Source of the DNA: Discostella pseudostelligera
Lineage: Eukaryota > Bacillariophyta > Thalassiosirophyceae > Thalassiosirales > Thalassiosiraceae
Length of the DNA stretch: 48,263 nt
Reading direction: 5' to 3'
Assembly: GCA_036940085.1 (NCBI GenBank)
Contig: JALLBK010000129.1
Span: 1 to 48,263, forward strand
In this document: in pieces, positions 20,691 through 30,094 of the stretch
Numbering within the stretch: the first letter of the stretch is position 1
Layout of the letters: each line of letters starts with the position of its first letter
Translations under genes and position numbers: made by a program
Notes under the pieces: model-generated
What the model saw: only the letters and a program-made list of their open reading frames with translations
What the model was told of the DNA's origin: nothing
Database searches by the model: none

Positions 20691-21996
20691 TCAATCTAAG
20701 CAGTCGTCCGTTCCCTGCAATCTATGCATTTTCACGTTTCGAGGAACCCCACAAGATATAGGCAGATCCAGACTAACTCGATCGTCTTCATTCACTGGAG
20801 AGCAGGATCATCCGGTGAAGTGTTAAAAATGTTTACAGTAGACGATAACTCCATACAAGGAAAGCAAAAAGTGAAATCTACTTACATTCCATCCAAGAGT
20901 TACCGCATGCGTCTCTTATCTTATTCATTGTGATCAATTCACAATTTTCCGGATTTTGCGATTGCTCAAAGTCGTCCACAGACCACTGAAACCATCGCAT
21001 CAAAAACAATCGTAGAGCGAGTCCTAAACATAACATTGATGTGAACATAGAACATTGAGATATGATATCAAGGTTATCATATTTTGCATTGAACAGGTTG
21101 GGAGTCAAACTCACCATGTGTAACAATCACAACGTTCAAATTGTCCAGCTCATTCCCAGCATTATGATACCGAGTGCAATCTCGTACCAAAGTTGAGATG
21201 AATGACGATACCCTATTGTACACATCTAACCCAGCTTCTCCGCTAGGAAATCTATAATAGAAACGACCGAACTTCGACCTCTCCGACTTGGCATCTGCGT
21301 CGAATCAATCAAGGTGTTGAAAGTTAACTAAAATTTATTCAGTGCTCTTATGAAACAGAAATGCTGAAGTTCCACTCACCCAAGACTTGTTGCACATTCT
21401 GAAAATTTCCAATCTGCTGTTCTGATATTCGTGGCTCTTCTGCAGTTGAAAATACCTCCGCTTTATCAAAGTATGGCACGATCTCATCCAACGTTTGTTT
21501 CGCTCGAAGGTAGGGAGAGTAGTAGAACACTACCGATGCATTCTCTTCACAGATTTTTTCTCGGATACGTTTCCCCGCTTCTTCAAGATTGTAGTAGTTT
21601 AGGACACAAATCATATGGGATGTGTGAGATCGTCCAAATAAATTAACAAATTCATAATGATATCATTATGAAGCACAATTTGTCACACTCACCTTGAGCT
21701 TGCTTCCGGCCTAGATCGGTGAGTGGAATTCTCCAATCAGCGGTAGTTACATAGGCACTCTCATCGACATTGCCCAAAGATTGTCCATGTCGTAATAAAA
21801 TGATCCTACGAGGACGAAAGTCTTGATTGATTCTACGGCTGTTTGCATCATCGCAGTCTGATGAAAATAATTGTGTCGATGTTGAACAATGACCACCGCC
21901 GCCGCCGATGACACCGCGAGGGGCTACGATTCTCTGACAACAACGACGGCGAGAAATGGATCCAATGCCAATGCCCGACATTGAACGTGACAGCAT
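20691..21996 (-). CDS. AT74-type histidine phosphatase (phosphoglycerate-mutase-like, 5 exons)
   Basis: Minus-strand exons are 21996-21693, 21580-21380, 21294-21115, 21023-20886 and 20794-20691, giving 308 residues in one frame. The catalytic site is ILLRHGQSLGN (His70); the second histidine is His228 in VIVTHGLALR. SKFGRFYYRFPSGEAGLDVY and FLMRWFQWSVDDFE match the plant AT74/yeast Det1 branch of the family, small broad-range phosphatases rather than glycolytic mutases. Exon 2 has two in-frame acceptors three bases apart (GAAG/AAG), so one residue may vary. The N-terminal 50 residues are Ser/Gly-rich and could be an organelle presequence. The final exon was found by extending past a stop that lies just beyond a GTAAGT donor. 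Confidence 0.88.
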
Positions 21997-22470
21997 GTCG
22001 TCTTAGTTGGATGGGGAGATGTAGTGCCGGCGAGTGATGGGGAAGAAGACGGAATCGATCAGTAGGAAGTAGTAGTAATACCTCGTAGATGTCAGTATGG
22101 ACATGTTCCATTGTCCAATGGTCATGGAGTGGAGTGTGGAGTGGAAGGTGGATCGGAAGCGGAAGTGGCGGGAAGGCGGCGTCTAGCTGTTCCCGCCATA
22201 ATCGAGGGCGTCTGTTCGTCACCTTTCCACCTTGTGCCACGTGTGCGGTGCTCGCTGCTGCCACGCGGAACCAAAATTGCAGCTTCAACAAAGAAGTGAG
22301 TGGAAAATCCAGCCACAATCCACCGTCATCGCAGCCACCAACATCCAGCATCCAACTCACCCAATACCAATACCCAACACCAATAAGTACTACTCTAACT
22401 CTTCTTCGGCTCTTTGTCGGTAGAATTTAAGAACGGCAGTAACAACAAACAAATCCATGCCAATTCAAAA
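21997..22470. promoter_or_regulatory. Divergent promoter, phosphatase gene / PLP-enzyme gene
   Basis: The 474 bases hold an inverted pair of GGCGGGAA elements (GTGGCGGGAAGG at 22164-22175 and TTCCCGCCAT at 22190-22199) and a CCACGTGTG box near 22238. No gene is seen. Confidence 0.45.
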
Positions 22471-23829
22471 ATGCTCGCTCATAAGCTAGCCCGCTCTCTA
22501 AATTCTCGGTCAGCCTCGTCGTCATGGATGCGCTACCTCAACGCATGCTGCAGTAATGGCAGCAACGCTGGTTGCTCCAGATCCAGCGGTAGCGACTTCA
22601 AGTCGCAACAAGGTCCTGTCACAGCCACCACCGCCATCGCCACCCGTCCCTTCAGTGGCAAAAGTTGGATCCCCGACTGTTCCATGGACACCCACATCGT
22701 GCATGGTGGCGTATCACCTGATGAAAAGACTGGTGCCATCCTCACACCGGTGTACATGTCCACCACCTTCGTTCAGGAGAGTGTCGACAAGTATCTCGAC
22801 AAGGGATACAGTTACAGCCGCACCAACAATCCTACTGTCAAGATGCTCGAGGAGAAAGTTGCCAAAATCGAAAATGGATATGATTCCATCTGTGTGTCTA
22901 CCGGTATGGCGGCGACTGCATCCTGCATTAATGCATTCATGAAGGCGGGTGATCACTGTGTCATTACCAACTGCAGCTACGGTGGGACGAACCGCATCTG
23001 TCGTGAACAATTCGTTCCATTGGGGATGACATTTAGTTTTGTGGATTTTACCGATCCAAAGACGGTCGAGGCGGCAATTCAGCCAAATACCAAGCTCATT
23101 TTCAGTGAGAGCCCCACGAATCCGACGCTAACGTTGGCTGACCTTGATGCCATCTCTGAAATTGCTCAACGTCGTGGAATTCTACATGTGTGCGATTCGA
23201 CATTCGCCACTCCGTATATTTGCCGGCCCCTTGATCATGGATGTGACTTGACTATTCAATCTCTTACGAAATATTATGATGGATTGAATATTGGTACTGG
23301 TGGAGCGCTCGTGGCCAAAACTCCGGAACTTTACCAACGTATCAAGCTCGTTCAGAATATGCATGGGAATATCATGTCTCCCATGACTGCCTTCCTCATG
23401 CTTCAAACTATGAAAACTATGGGACTACGCGTTCGTCAACAATCGGCATCGGCAATGAAAATTGCCACCTTCTTGGAAGGTCACCCAAAGGTGAGCAGGG
23501 TGGTCTATCCCGGATTGGCATCCCATCCCCAGAAGGAGCTCGCCGACCGTCAGCATCGCGATGGATTGCATGGAGGCATGCTCTGGTTCGATGTCAAGGG
23601 TGATCCCATCAAATTGATGGATAGTATCAAAAGGCCATGGACATTGTGTGAGAATCTCGGTGCGAGCGAATCGATTATCACGGCCTGTGCCGTCATGACG
23701 CATGCCAATATGATTCGCGAGGATAGGTTGAAGGTGGGGATTACTGATGGATTCATTCGTATTTCGGTGGGTATTGAGGATGCCGATGATTTGATCCGTG
23801 GGTTGGATGAGGCGCTTGGCCAGCTTTGA
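22471..23829 (+). CDS. Cystathionine gamma-lyase/gamma-synthase family PLP enzyme
   Basis: The product has 452 residues from ATG 22471. It belongs to the Cys/Met metabolism PLP family. Landmarks are YSRTNNPTVKMLEEKVAKIE, the cofactor-contacting GMAATAS segment, SESPTNPTLTLADLDAI, VCDSTFATP and SLTKYYDGLNIGTGG, in which Lys267 should bind PLP. The C-terminus FIRISVGIEDADDLI is typical. The sequence cannot separate cystathionine gamma-lyase, gamma-synthase, methionine gamma-lyase or O-acetylhomoserine sulfhydrylase. The first 60 residues (MLAHKLARSLNSRSASSSW...) are basic and Ser-rich without acidic residues, suggesting a mitochondrial presequence. There are no introns. Confidence 0.92.
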   Translation: MLAHKLARSLNSRSASSSWMRYLNACCSNGSNAGCSRSSGSDFKSQQGPVTATTAIATRPFSGKSWIPDCSMDTHIVHGGVSPDEKTGAILTPVYMSTTFVQESVDKYLDKGYSYSRTNNPTVKMLEEKVAKIENGYDSICVSTGMAATASCINAFMKAGDHCVITNCSYGGTNRICREQFVPLGMTFSFVDFTDPKTVEAAIQPNTKLIFSESPTNPTLTLADLDAISEIAQRRGILHVCDSTFATPYICRPLDHGCDLTIQSLTKYYDGLNIGTGGALVAKTPELYQRIKLVQNMHGNIMSPMTAFLMLQTMKTMGLRVRQQSASAMKIATFLEGHPKVSRVVYPGLASHPQKELADRQHRDGLHGGMLWFDVKGDPIKLMDSIKRPWTLCENLGASESIITACAVMTHANMIREDRLKVGITDGFIRISVGIEDADDLIRGLDEALGQL

Positions 23830-24112
23830 TGAGTGACAGTGCTGTGAAATTTTGCCAGTTTAAAGAGAACTAAGTAGTAGATCTTATCGCAAGGATCTAC
23901 CATAGTCCCAGGCAGAACCATCGATTGTCAATTCTAGTGAATGTAGACAAGATACAAATTCGTAATCAGATGGTGAACTCAAGAAGTAGCAGCTCGTATA
24001 TCTCAATAAGAGGATTGAGTAAGTTAAGCAACTATTAGCGTGCAGTTATGGTACAGAGCCACACTGCCAGTGCATGATGTGACCCGACAGGTAGCTTTCT
24101 AGACATATGAAG
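23830..24112. other. Short convergent intergenic region
   Basis: These 283 bases separate the 3' ends of the PLP-enzyme gene and RluA-like gene 1. I see no gene or repeat in them. Confidence 0.5.
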
Positions 24113-25293
24113 CTAAAATGGTGCTGCACATTCGAATGATAGAGCCTCTCTTGTAACGGGATGATCAAAACTGATGGACTTTGCATGTACACACATTGGC
24201 TTCCCGGCCACTGCCATTGCAATTTCCTTCTGCAACTCTTCACTTGCACAGCTTTCGGGTAATTCCGATGCATCCAATCCACCATTGCTCACTGCCTCAC
24301 CTCCATATCCATACACAGTATCCCCCACAATCGGATGTCCAATTGCCGCACAGTGGACATTCAATTGATGTGTCCTACCCGAAATGCTTGTCAACGATAG
24401 TCGTGTGACTGCCTTTCCCTCTATTTCTTCCCTCGAGATCACTTCATATTCGGTGATACTCAGCTTTGGACTTTCTAGTATCTTCTTCCCCACCTCACCT
24501 GGATCCAATCCAATCAATGCACGTTGATGCTCCTCCGTCGAAACTCTCATGTACGGGGGAGTTTCATAATCTCTCATCAATGGCAAATCAATTGTACCCT
24601 TGTCAGCCGCAACATGACCACAAACTAACGCCTCATACTTCCGAGCCACCTTACGAGTACGGAATAGACTATTAAGCTCTCTCATTGCCGCATCAGTGCG
24701 GGCAAATACCACAAGGCCGGAAGTGTCCATCCCCAGTCGGTGCACTACCATTTTATCCATACGGTTCGACTCGCACCCAAAGCGATCAAAGACTGCCTTG
24801 TTCAATGATGGATTGCCCTCTTTCCCAGGAACGGTGAGCACACCCGATGGTTTGTTTATGACGACAATGTGTTCGTCTTCGAATACAATGTCTAAGTTCT
24901 GAACAAAACAAAACAACATGGAGTGAGTGACAGAATAGTAGCCGGTAGCCATCAGCTGCATCAGCGATTGAGATCATCCTGTCATCCTTTTATGAACCCA
25001 CTTACATTCGGTAAAATTTCCCGAGAGCTTCGATCGCGCTCTTGCAACTTTGACATTTGTTCCATGAGCTTTGCTTGAATATCGGATGAGCTGAGATGTA
25101 ATGCCACAGTAGTGGTCATGGATCTCATCAAGTTGTCGTACTGATCAAGTCGATGCACCGTTGATGGGTGTGATGCCGGCGGGGAGAATGCCGTGGCATG
25201 ATGGCGTTGCAAACAAATAATAATGAAGGGAGCGGTGAGAGCAGTAGACAATGCGCTCAGTATTATTGCTGCTGGCTTCCGAAGCGAGACCAT
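24113..25293 (-). CDS. RluA-family pseudouridine synthase paralogue 1, plastid-targeted (2 exons)
   Basis: Minus-strand exons are 25293-25006 and 24898-24113, giving 357 residues. Exon 1 encodes a signal peptide with HATAFSPP (ASAFAP-like) and a short helix (AKLMEQMSKLQERD). Exon 2 is the whole catalytic domain: IVFEDEHIVVINKPSGVLTVPG, VVHRLGMDTSGLVVFART, RKYEALVCGHV, SISGRTHQLNVHCAAIGHP and GDTVYGYGG. The family isomerises uridine in rRNA or tRNA using the Asp of HRLD; here that position is Gly, with an Asp two residues on. It is a close paralogue of the gene at 28063, on the same strand and with the intron at the same place. Confidence 0.9.
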
Positions 25294-25909
25294 GGTATTG
25301 GAAATAGTCAACGATGTCGATGGAGATGGCGAACGATGAGAATGAGATGATTATTGTTGGCTTGTGGTTGGGGCTGTGGCTGTGGCTGCTAGCTGCGGAT
25401 GCACATGCATTTGGGCGAGCGGCCCGCCGCCGGCCTTTGGTCCACACATTATTTACGTCGTATGTAGGAGTACGTAACATCAGGCGCAGCATCTGCTAAT
25501 TGACACATTTCTACTCACTTTTTACGAAGCGGGGGGAGCAACATCCCAAATTTTGCACTATGTAGGAATTGGTACACTCATTTTGCCTCTCGATTTTCTT
25601 TCTGGTTGCTGTCTGCTTTGGCAGCAGCAGCAGATTGTAGGGCTTTTTTTGCTAGATTTTGTGCAGAAGGTAAGGTTTTACGTCTGTCCGTCATTTCTTT
25701 CTCTGCCTCTCTTCTTCTCCATCTTTTGTGAGAAATTGTTGTGTGGGACGGCAAGACGCAAAAATCTTAACAGTGCATGCCATTTATTCTCATGGAAGAA
25801 CTGCATCTCTTCCAGCCTCCTCCAGCCACCTCAACCTCAATCGAAAAGCTAGCATTGCTTGATTCAAAATGCATGCACCCACCATCTCTCGGGGAGGAAC
25901 CACGGAACC
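25294..25909. promoter_or_regulatory. Divergent promoter, RluA-like 1 / unrecognised gene
   Basis: The 616 bases contain CGTCTGTCCGT at 25681-25691, a motif also seen upstream of CCT1 and of the gene at 45986, a short CAG run near 25621 and pyrimidine-rich tracts after 25690. No gene is seen. Confidence 0.4.
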
Positions 25910-27439
25910 ATGACGACTATGATGTCGGAGGTAGACTCAACAATGACAACTACTGCACCATCTACATTCCCCCACGATGCCAATGAAGCATCAATAACGT
26001 CTGACTTCCTCGCACTAGTTGGATTTGCGGCCCGTCTAGGCACATGTGTCAACAATGACGACACCGCCGACACAGACGACACCACCGATGCCGATGCCAG
26101 ATCGGTTCGGGATGAGGCAATGCTGCTAATGAGTTTGCTCATGGGTGACAAGGCTGAGGAGATATTATCTGATGTTAAGGAATCTAGATGTGAAAAACGG
26201 AAGCGGCGGGCATCATCTTCTGTCCGGCCAGCGGATTCTGACATGGGTGCTGCGTTCTCTTTTACCTTCCCGTCATTGTCGCTGCAGCTCGATGGTCAGG
26301 ACGAAATAGCGGCGAGCACAGATATTGCCGAGGCCACAGCGGTAGAGGGAGACGACGACATTAATCAGCCCCCACCATCTCAACTTCTTGGGCGGACTCA
26401 GAGAGTCCATGACAAGGACTTGATCCGTGATAGTAGCGAGGCCATGGCACATAATGTGCTCGAATCTTTTGGGGCGGCATTGGTATGGAGGGCAAAGACA
26501 TGGATTAATAGTCTGGCAAATGTCCTTGCACTTAAGGAACAGAAGAGAATAGATGCACGCAAGGCTGCCACCTTGAAGGATGGGGGCGATGGGTCAGATG
26601 AAGCAGGCATGGAGGTGGACAGCGAGAATTATGATGACCTGATGAACAGTAAGGAGATGCAGATCATCGACGCAATCGTAAGATCTTCTGAGGAGGTGTC
26701 CGTGGTGAATATCAAGACTGCATTTCGTGTCCTACCGAACAGTAGTCCTTCCCGTCAAAGCTGTGATAGTACTCCGTCAAAAGGAAACGAGAATGATTGT
26801 CCCCAAGATGTGGTGCATCAGTACAAGGTGACACACAAGCTCATGTTCGAAGCTACCATCTCAATGACTTCCAATGATGATGTGAGATACAACGGTGTCA
26901 CTCTTCAGGCACCGGGGCATATTCAAGGTACATTTGCACAGAACGCCAACTCGTCGGAAGAGGGAGATGAAACTCTCACGGGTGTCTCCATGATGCTTGA
27001 CACGGATGTACTTGCTCAATCTCTCGAAAGACAAAGCCGCCTAGTTGTCCGCCAGGCCGCTGAGGCTGCTCTCATGACCGCCAGGGGAATTGATTCTACT
27101 TCATCACACATTTATGAATCACCGCGCGTGCAACACTCTATCATTTCTCCGAGATATGTCCTTATGTCACCTGTGCCAGAGGATCGGTTCCAACAACAAC
27201 ACCATTCGGCAGCTACCGTGTTGCCTTCCATACCGTCGAAGGAGGCTCTCAATGGGGAATCGGAATCCAAGAAAGCCTCGATGGTGTCCTCGTCGGAAGG
27301 ATGCAGCTCAGATTCGTCTGCCGATACAAGTCTTTCCCTTACCCCGAGTACCAAAAAGCCCAAGTTGCCCGCACCAATGAGTCCATCATTTCCAGCACTG
27401 CTCTCGGTGGCTAACGAGGAGAGAAATAGGGGGGATTGA
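25910..27439 (+). CDS. Unrecognised acidic, low-complexity protein
   Basis: The product has 509 residues from ATG 25910 (an alternative ATG is at 25919). It has no signal peptide or membrane segment. The first third is rich in Thr, Asp and Ala with a basic patch (RCEKRKRRASSS) that might be a nuclear signal. The middle has two more ordered stretches, EAMAHNVLESFGAALVWRAK and VTHKLMFEATISMTS. The latter, with the following GVTLQAPGHIQGTFA, looks like beta strands. The C-terminus is Ser/Pro-rich. I recognise no family. It sits between the two RluA paralogues on the opposite strand, so it may have arrived after, or been included in, their duplication. Confidence 0.75.
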   Translation: MTTMMSEVDSTMTTTAPSTFPHDANEASITSDFLALVGFAARLGTCVNNDDTADTDDTTDADARSVRDEAMLLMSLLMGDKAEEILSDVKESRCEKRKRRASSSVRPADSDMGAAFSFTFPSLSLQLDGQDEIAASTDIAEATAVEGDDDINQPPPSQLLGRTQRVHDKDLIRDSSEAMAHNVLESFGAALVWRAKTWINSLANVLALKEQKRIDARKAATLKDGGDGSDEAGMEVDSENYDDLMNSKEMQIIDAIVRSSEEVSVVNIKTAFRVLPNSSPSRQSCDSTPSKGNENDCPQDVVHQYKVTHKLMFEATISMTSNDDVRYNGVTLQAPGHIQGTFAQNANSSEEGDETLTGVSMMLDTDVLAQSLERQSRLVVRQAAEAALMTARGIDSTSSHIYESPRVQHSIISPRYVLMSPVPEDRFQQQHHSAATVLPSIPSKEALNGESESKKASMVSSSEGCSSDSSADTSLSLTPSTKKPKLPAPMSPSFPALLSVANEERNRGD

Positions 27440-28062
27440 TACTCTGTCCTCCTGTAGCCGCCTACCATCTCTTTCTCAAATTTGCATCCATTGTGTGGGT
27501 AATTCTACCTCCTGCAGCCGCTGACCACCGCGTTCTCAAATTTGCATCCATTGTGTTGGGTGCTCCTCCCAAGTGAATTCGAGTGTTACATGTGATTTAT
27601 ACCTCAACGATGACGGTGCACTTTTCAGCAGTCTAGCATTGTTACCCTATTTTCGAAAGACCTACATGTGTAAAAATATTTACAAGTCCCAAGTTTCTCC
27701 GATTTCATATCTGTTGTGAAAGCAAACTATCATGATGGTGGTGTTCGATGATGAACCATAATGTTTTCATTGGAATGTTGCCATCTTATTTTGCTACGAA
27801 AGATAAATGTAATACCTAATGTGATCTTCATCTTCAATGTTGATGTTTGCTTTATATGCTTGTCAATAATTAGTTTATCAATTACAGCGAGGGAAGACGA
27901 TCAATAGCGCCCTAGCGAGACCTTGTCCCATCAAGCAATAATACACTACGTTTCGACACCACGACGACTTGTCGTGTACCCTACATGACAGATCCGAGCA
28001 ACCTCACGACGCGGGTTGTATTTTTTCTCCATTCAACTACTCAATATTAATGTCTATCTATA
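27440..28062. other. AT-rich convergent intergenic region
   Basis: The 623 bases separate two convergent genes. Apart from a 60-bp tandem repeat at its left end, I see nothing but AT-rich sequence. Confidence 0.5.
27448..27561 (+). repeat. Two-copy 60-bp tandem repeat
   Basis: Copies start at 27448 and 27508. The start (cctcctgYagccgc) and the end (tctcaaatttgcatccattgtg) are nearly identical; the middle differs. It begins right after the stop codon of the unrecognised gene, so it is probably in that gene's 3' UTR. Confidence 0.75.
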
Positions 28063-29295
28063 TTAAAAGGATGATTTGCTGTCAAATGAGAGAACCTCCT
28101 TCGTAACAGGGTGCCGGAAGCTAATCGACTTTGCATGAACACACATAGGCTTTCCCTTACAAGCGGCAGCAATTTCCTGTTGAAGCTCAACACTTGCCTT
28201 GTCTGCTGGCAAGGCACTCTCCTCCAATCCCCCGTTCGATGCCGCTTCGCCATTGTACCCATACACGGCATCCCCCACGATGGGATGGCCAATCGCTGCA
28301 CAATGAACATTAAGTTGATGAGTTCTACCCGAGATACTGGTAAGTGTAAGTCTAGACACATCATTTCCATCGAGAGCTTCTCTCGAGACAACTTCAAATT
28401 TCGTAAGGCTGTCCTTGGGGCTCTCGAGCACCTTTTTTCCCACATCCGATGCATTCAATTGAAGCAAGGCACGTTGGTGATCATCGGTACTTACCCTCAT
28501 GAAGGGAGGGCACTCGTAGTCTCTCATGAGAGGTAAGTCAATTGATCCATGGTCCTGTGATACATGGCCACATACCAAGGCCTCGTATTTGCGTGTCACC
28601 TTGCGTGTGCGGAAGAGAGCATTCATTCCCCGAAGGGCAGCATCGGTGCGTGCAAAGACCACAAGGCCAGATGTATCCATTCCCAATCGATGGACGACCA
28701 TTTTATCCATGCGGCCGGATTCAGAACCGTAGCGATCGAATACGGCTTTATTTAGGGAGGGGTTTGATTCATCTTTTCCAGGCACGGTGAGTACACCAGA
28801 TGGTTTGTTGACGACCACTATGTGCTCGTCTTCGAAGACAACAACGAGATCCTGAATGTAGAGCATTTGCGCGATGGAATGAAGTGAGCAAATTAACGAC
28901 AGTTGAAAGCATTGAAAAGGAATCACAGATGTGAGAACTTGTGCAGCATAAGCGTATTCCAAACATGGGCAATTGCGCTTAGCTCGAAGCAGAACCCGAC
29001 ATCAAGTATCGCAACTTAGTGCGTCAGTCGGTGGAGGTCATGTGACATGCACCAACTTCACATGAAACGATGCAACCAAACTCACATCTTTGGAAATAGC
29101 ATGAGATCCGGCGTCCTTCGCCTTCAACATTTCAAGTGTAGCCTCATTCTTGGCCTTGACATCGGCCGCTGCAACGACCTGATGGAGGGCCGAACTAGCA
29201 CGGGCGACGACTGCACCCTGGTTCTGACATGGGGCAAACGCCGCGATGGAGGAGGCTGTAACAGCAACCGCTGCGAGACTCCACAAGAGGCGCAT
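28063..29295 (-). CDS. RluA-family pseudouridine synthase paralogue 2, plastid-targeted (2 exons)
   Basis: Minus-strand exons are 29295-29086 and 28851-28063, giving 332 residues. Exon 1 encodes a signal peptide ending in SIAAFAPCQN, a near-perfect ASAFAP motif, then a short helix (NEATLEMLKAKD). The catalytic exon reads VVFEDEHIVVVNKPSGVLTV, VVHRLGMDTSGLVVFART, RKYEALVCGHVSQDHG and SISGRTHQLNVHCAAIGHP. It matches paralogue 1 closely along the catalytic domain, while the targeting exons have diverged. The HRLD-to-HRLG change is shared. The intron sits just before the same V.FEDEHIVV strand in both, so the pair arose by duplication of an intron-containing gene. Confidence 0.9.
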
Positions 29296-30094
29296 ACTAT
29301 ATACTAAATTAAATTGAAAGTTCGTCCGTTTTGTGGTATGAGAGAAGCCGCCGCCGCCGCTACTACCGAATAATAGTTGCCGAAGGAGAGGGTGGAGTTG
29401 AATGGTCAACGAGCGAGCGAGGGTTGGGGGATGGATGAGATGGTGATGAGTTGCACTGTGGAAAGTGGTGGGACGTCAGAAAACGAGAGGCTCGAGGCGA
29501 GGGCGGTGCTGCGTCAACACCGTCGAACGACAGACCATGAGAGGTCCAGAACCCCATAAATACGAATTCCTACGTAGAAGGAACTACCTCCGTCCTTGAG
29601 ACGGACGCATGAAGTACGTCAGTGTCGAAAACAGCGATATCTAGCAGACCGTCGCTAAATCCATCACTGCACCAAGAGATTTTTGAGTTGCCACGTGGAC
29701 TCTCGTTGACTTCAATTCAATGTTCCATCGAGGAATCGAGGCTTCGTTGAATGATGCAATCCTTCTCCAATCAAACACTTCAAACCCAAATCAATTACAT
29801 AATAAATAGTTCATGGACTTGGTGTTGCACGCCACTGTGTAGAAACAACGTCACCATGAGAGGGAAAGCCTGGATTGGGTAGTGCTTCCATCGTTTCTGC
29901 CACTCACATACACATTGTGTGCATGTAGCGTCGATAGCAAAGCAATACACAGTCGAAGTGCGAAGTGCTGCTCGATACTCAATTACTTGGATCTGTGTCG
30001 TCGCGCTTTTTGGAGAAGATCGTTTTGCTACTATCATTGTTGGGAGAAGAGGGAGATTAACTGAAGCGACAATCGACATATTGAAGTAGCGGCA
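29296..30094. promoter_or_regulatory. Divergent promoter, RluA-like 2 / deaminase-CRM gene
   Basis: No gene is supported in these 799 bases. A G-box-like TGCCACGTGGAC lies near 29691 and an imperfect inverted repeat (cgtccttgagacggacg) near 29591. Confidence 0.4.
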
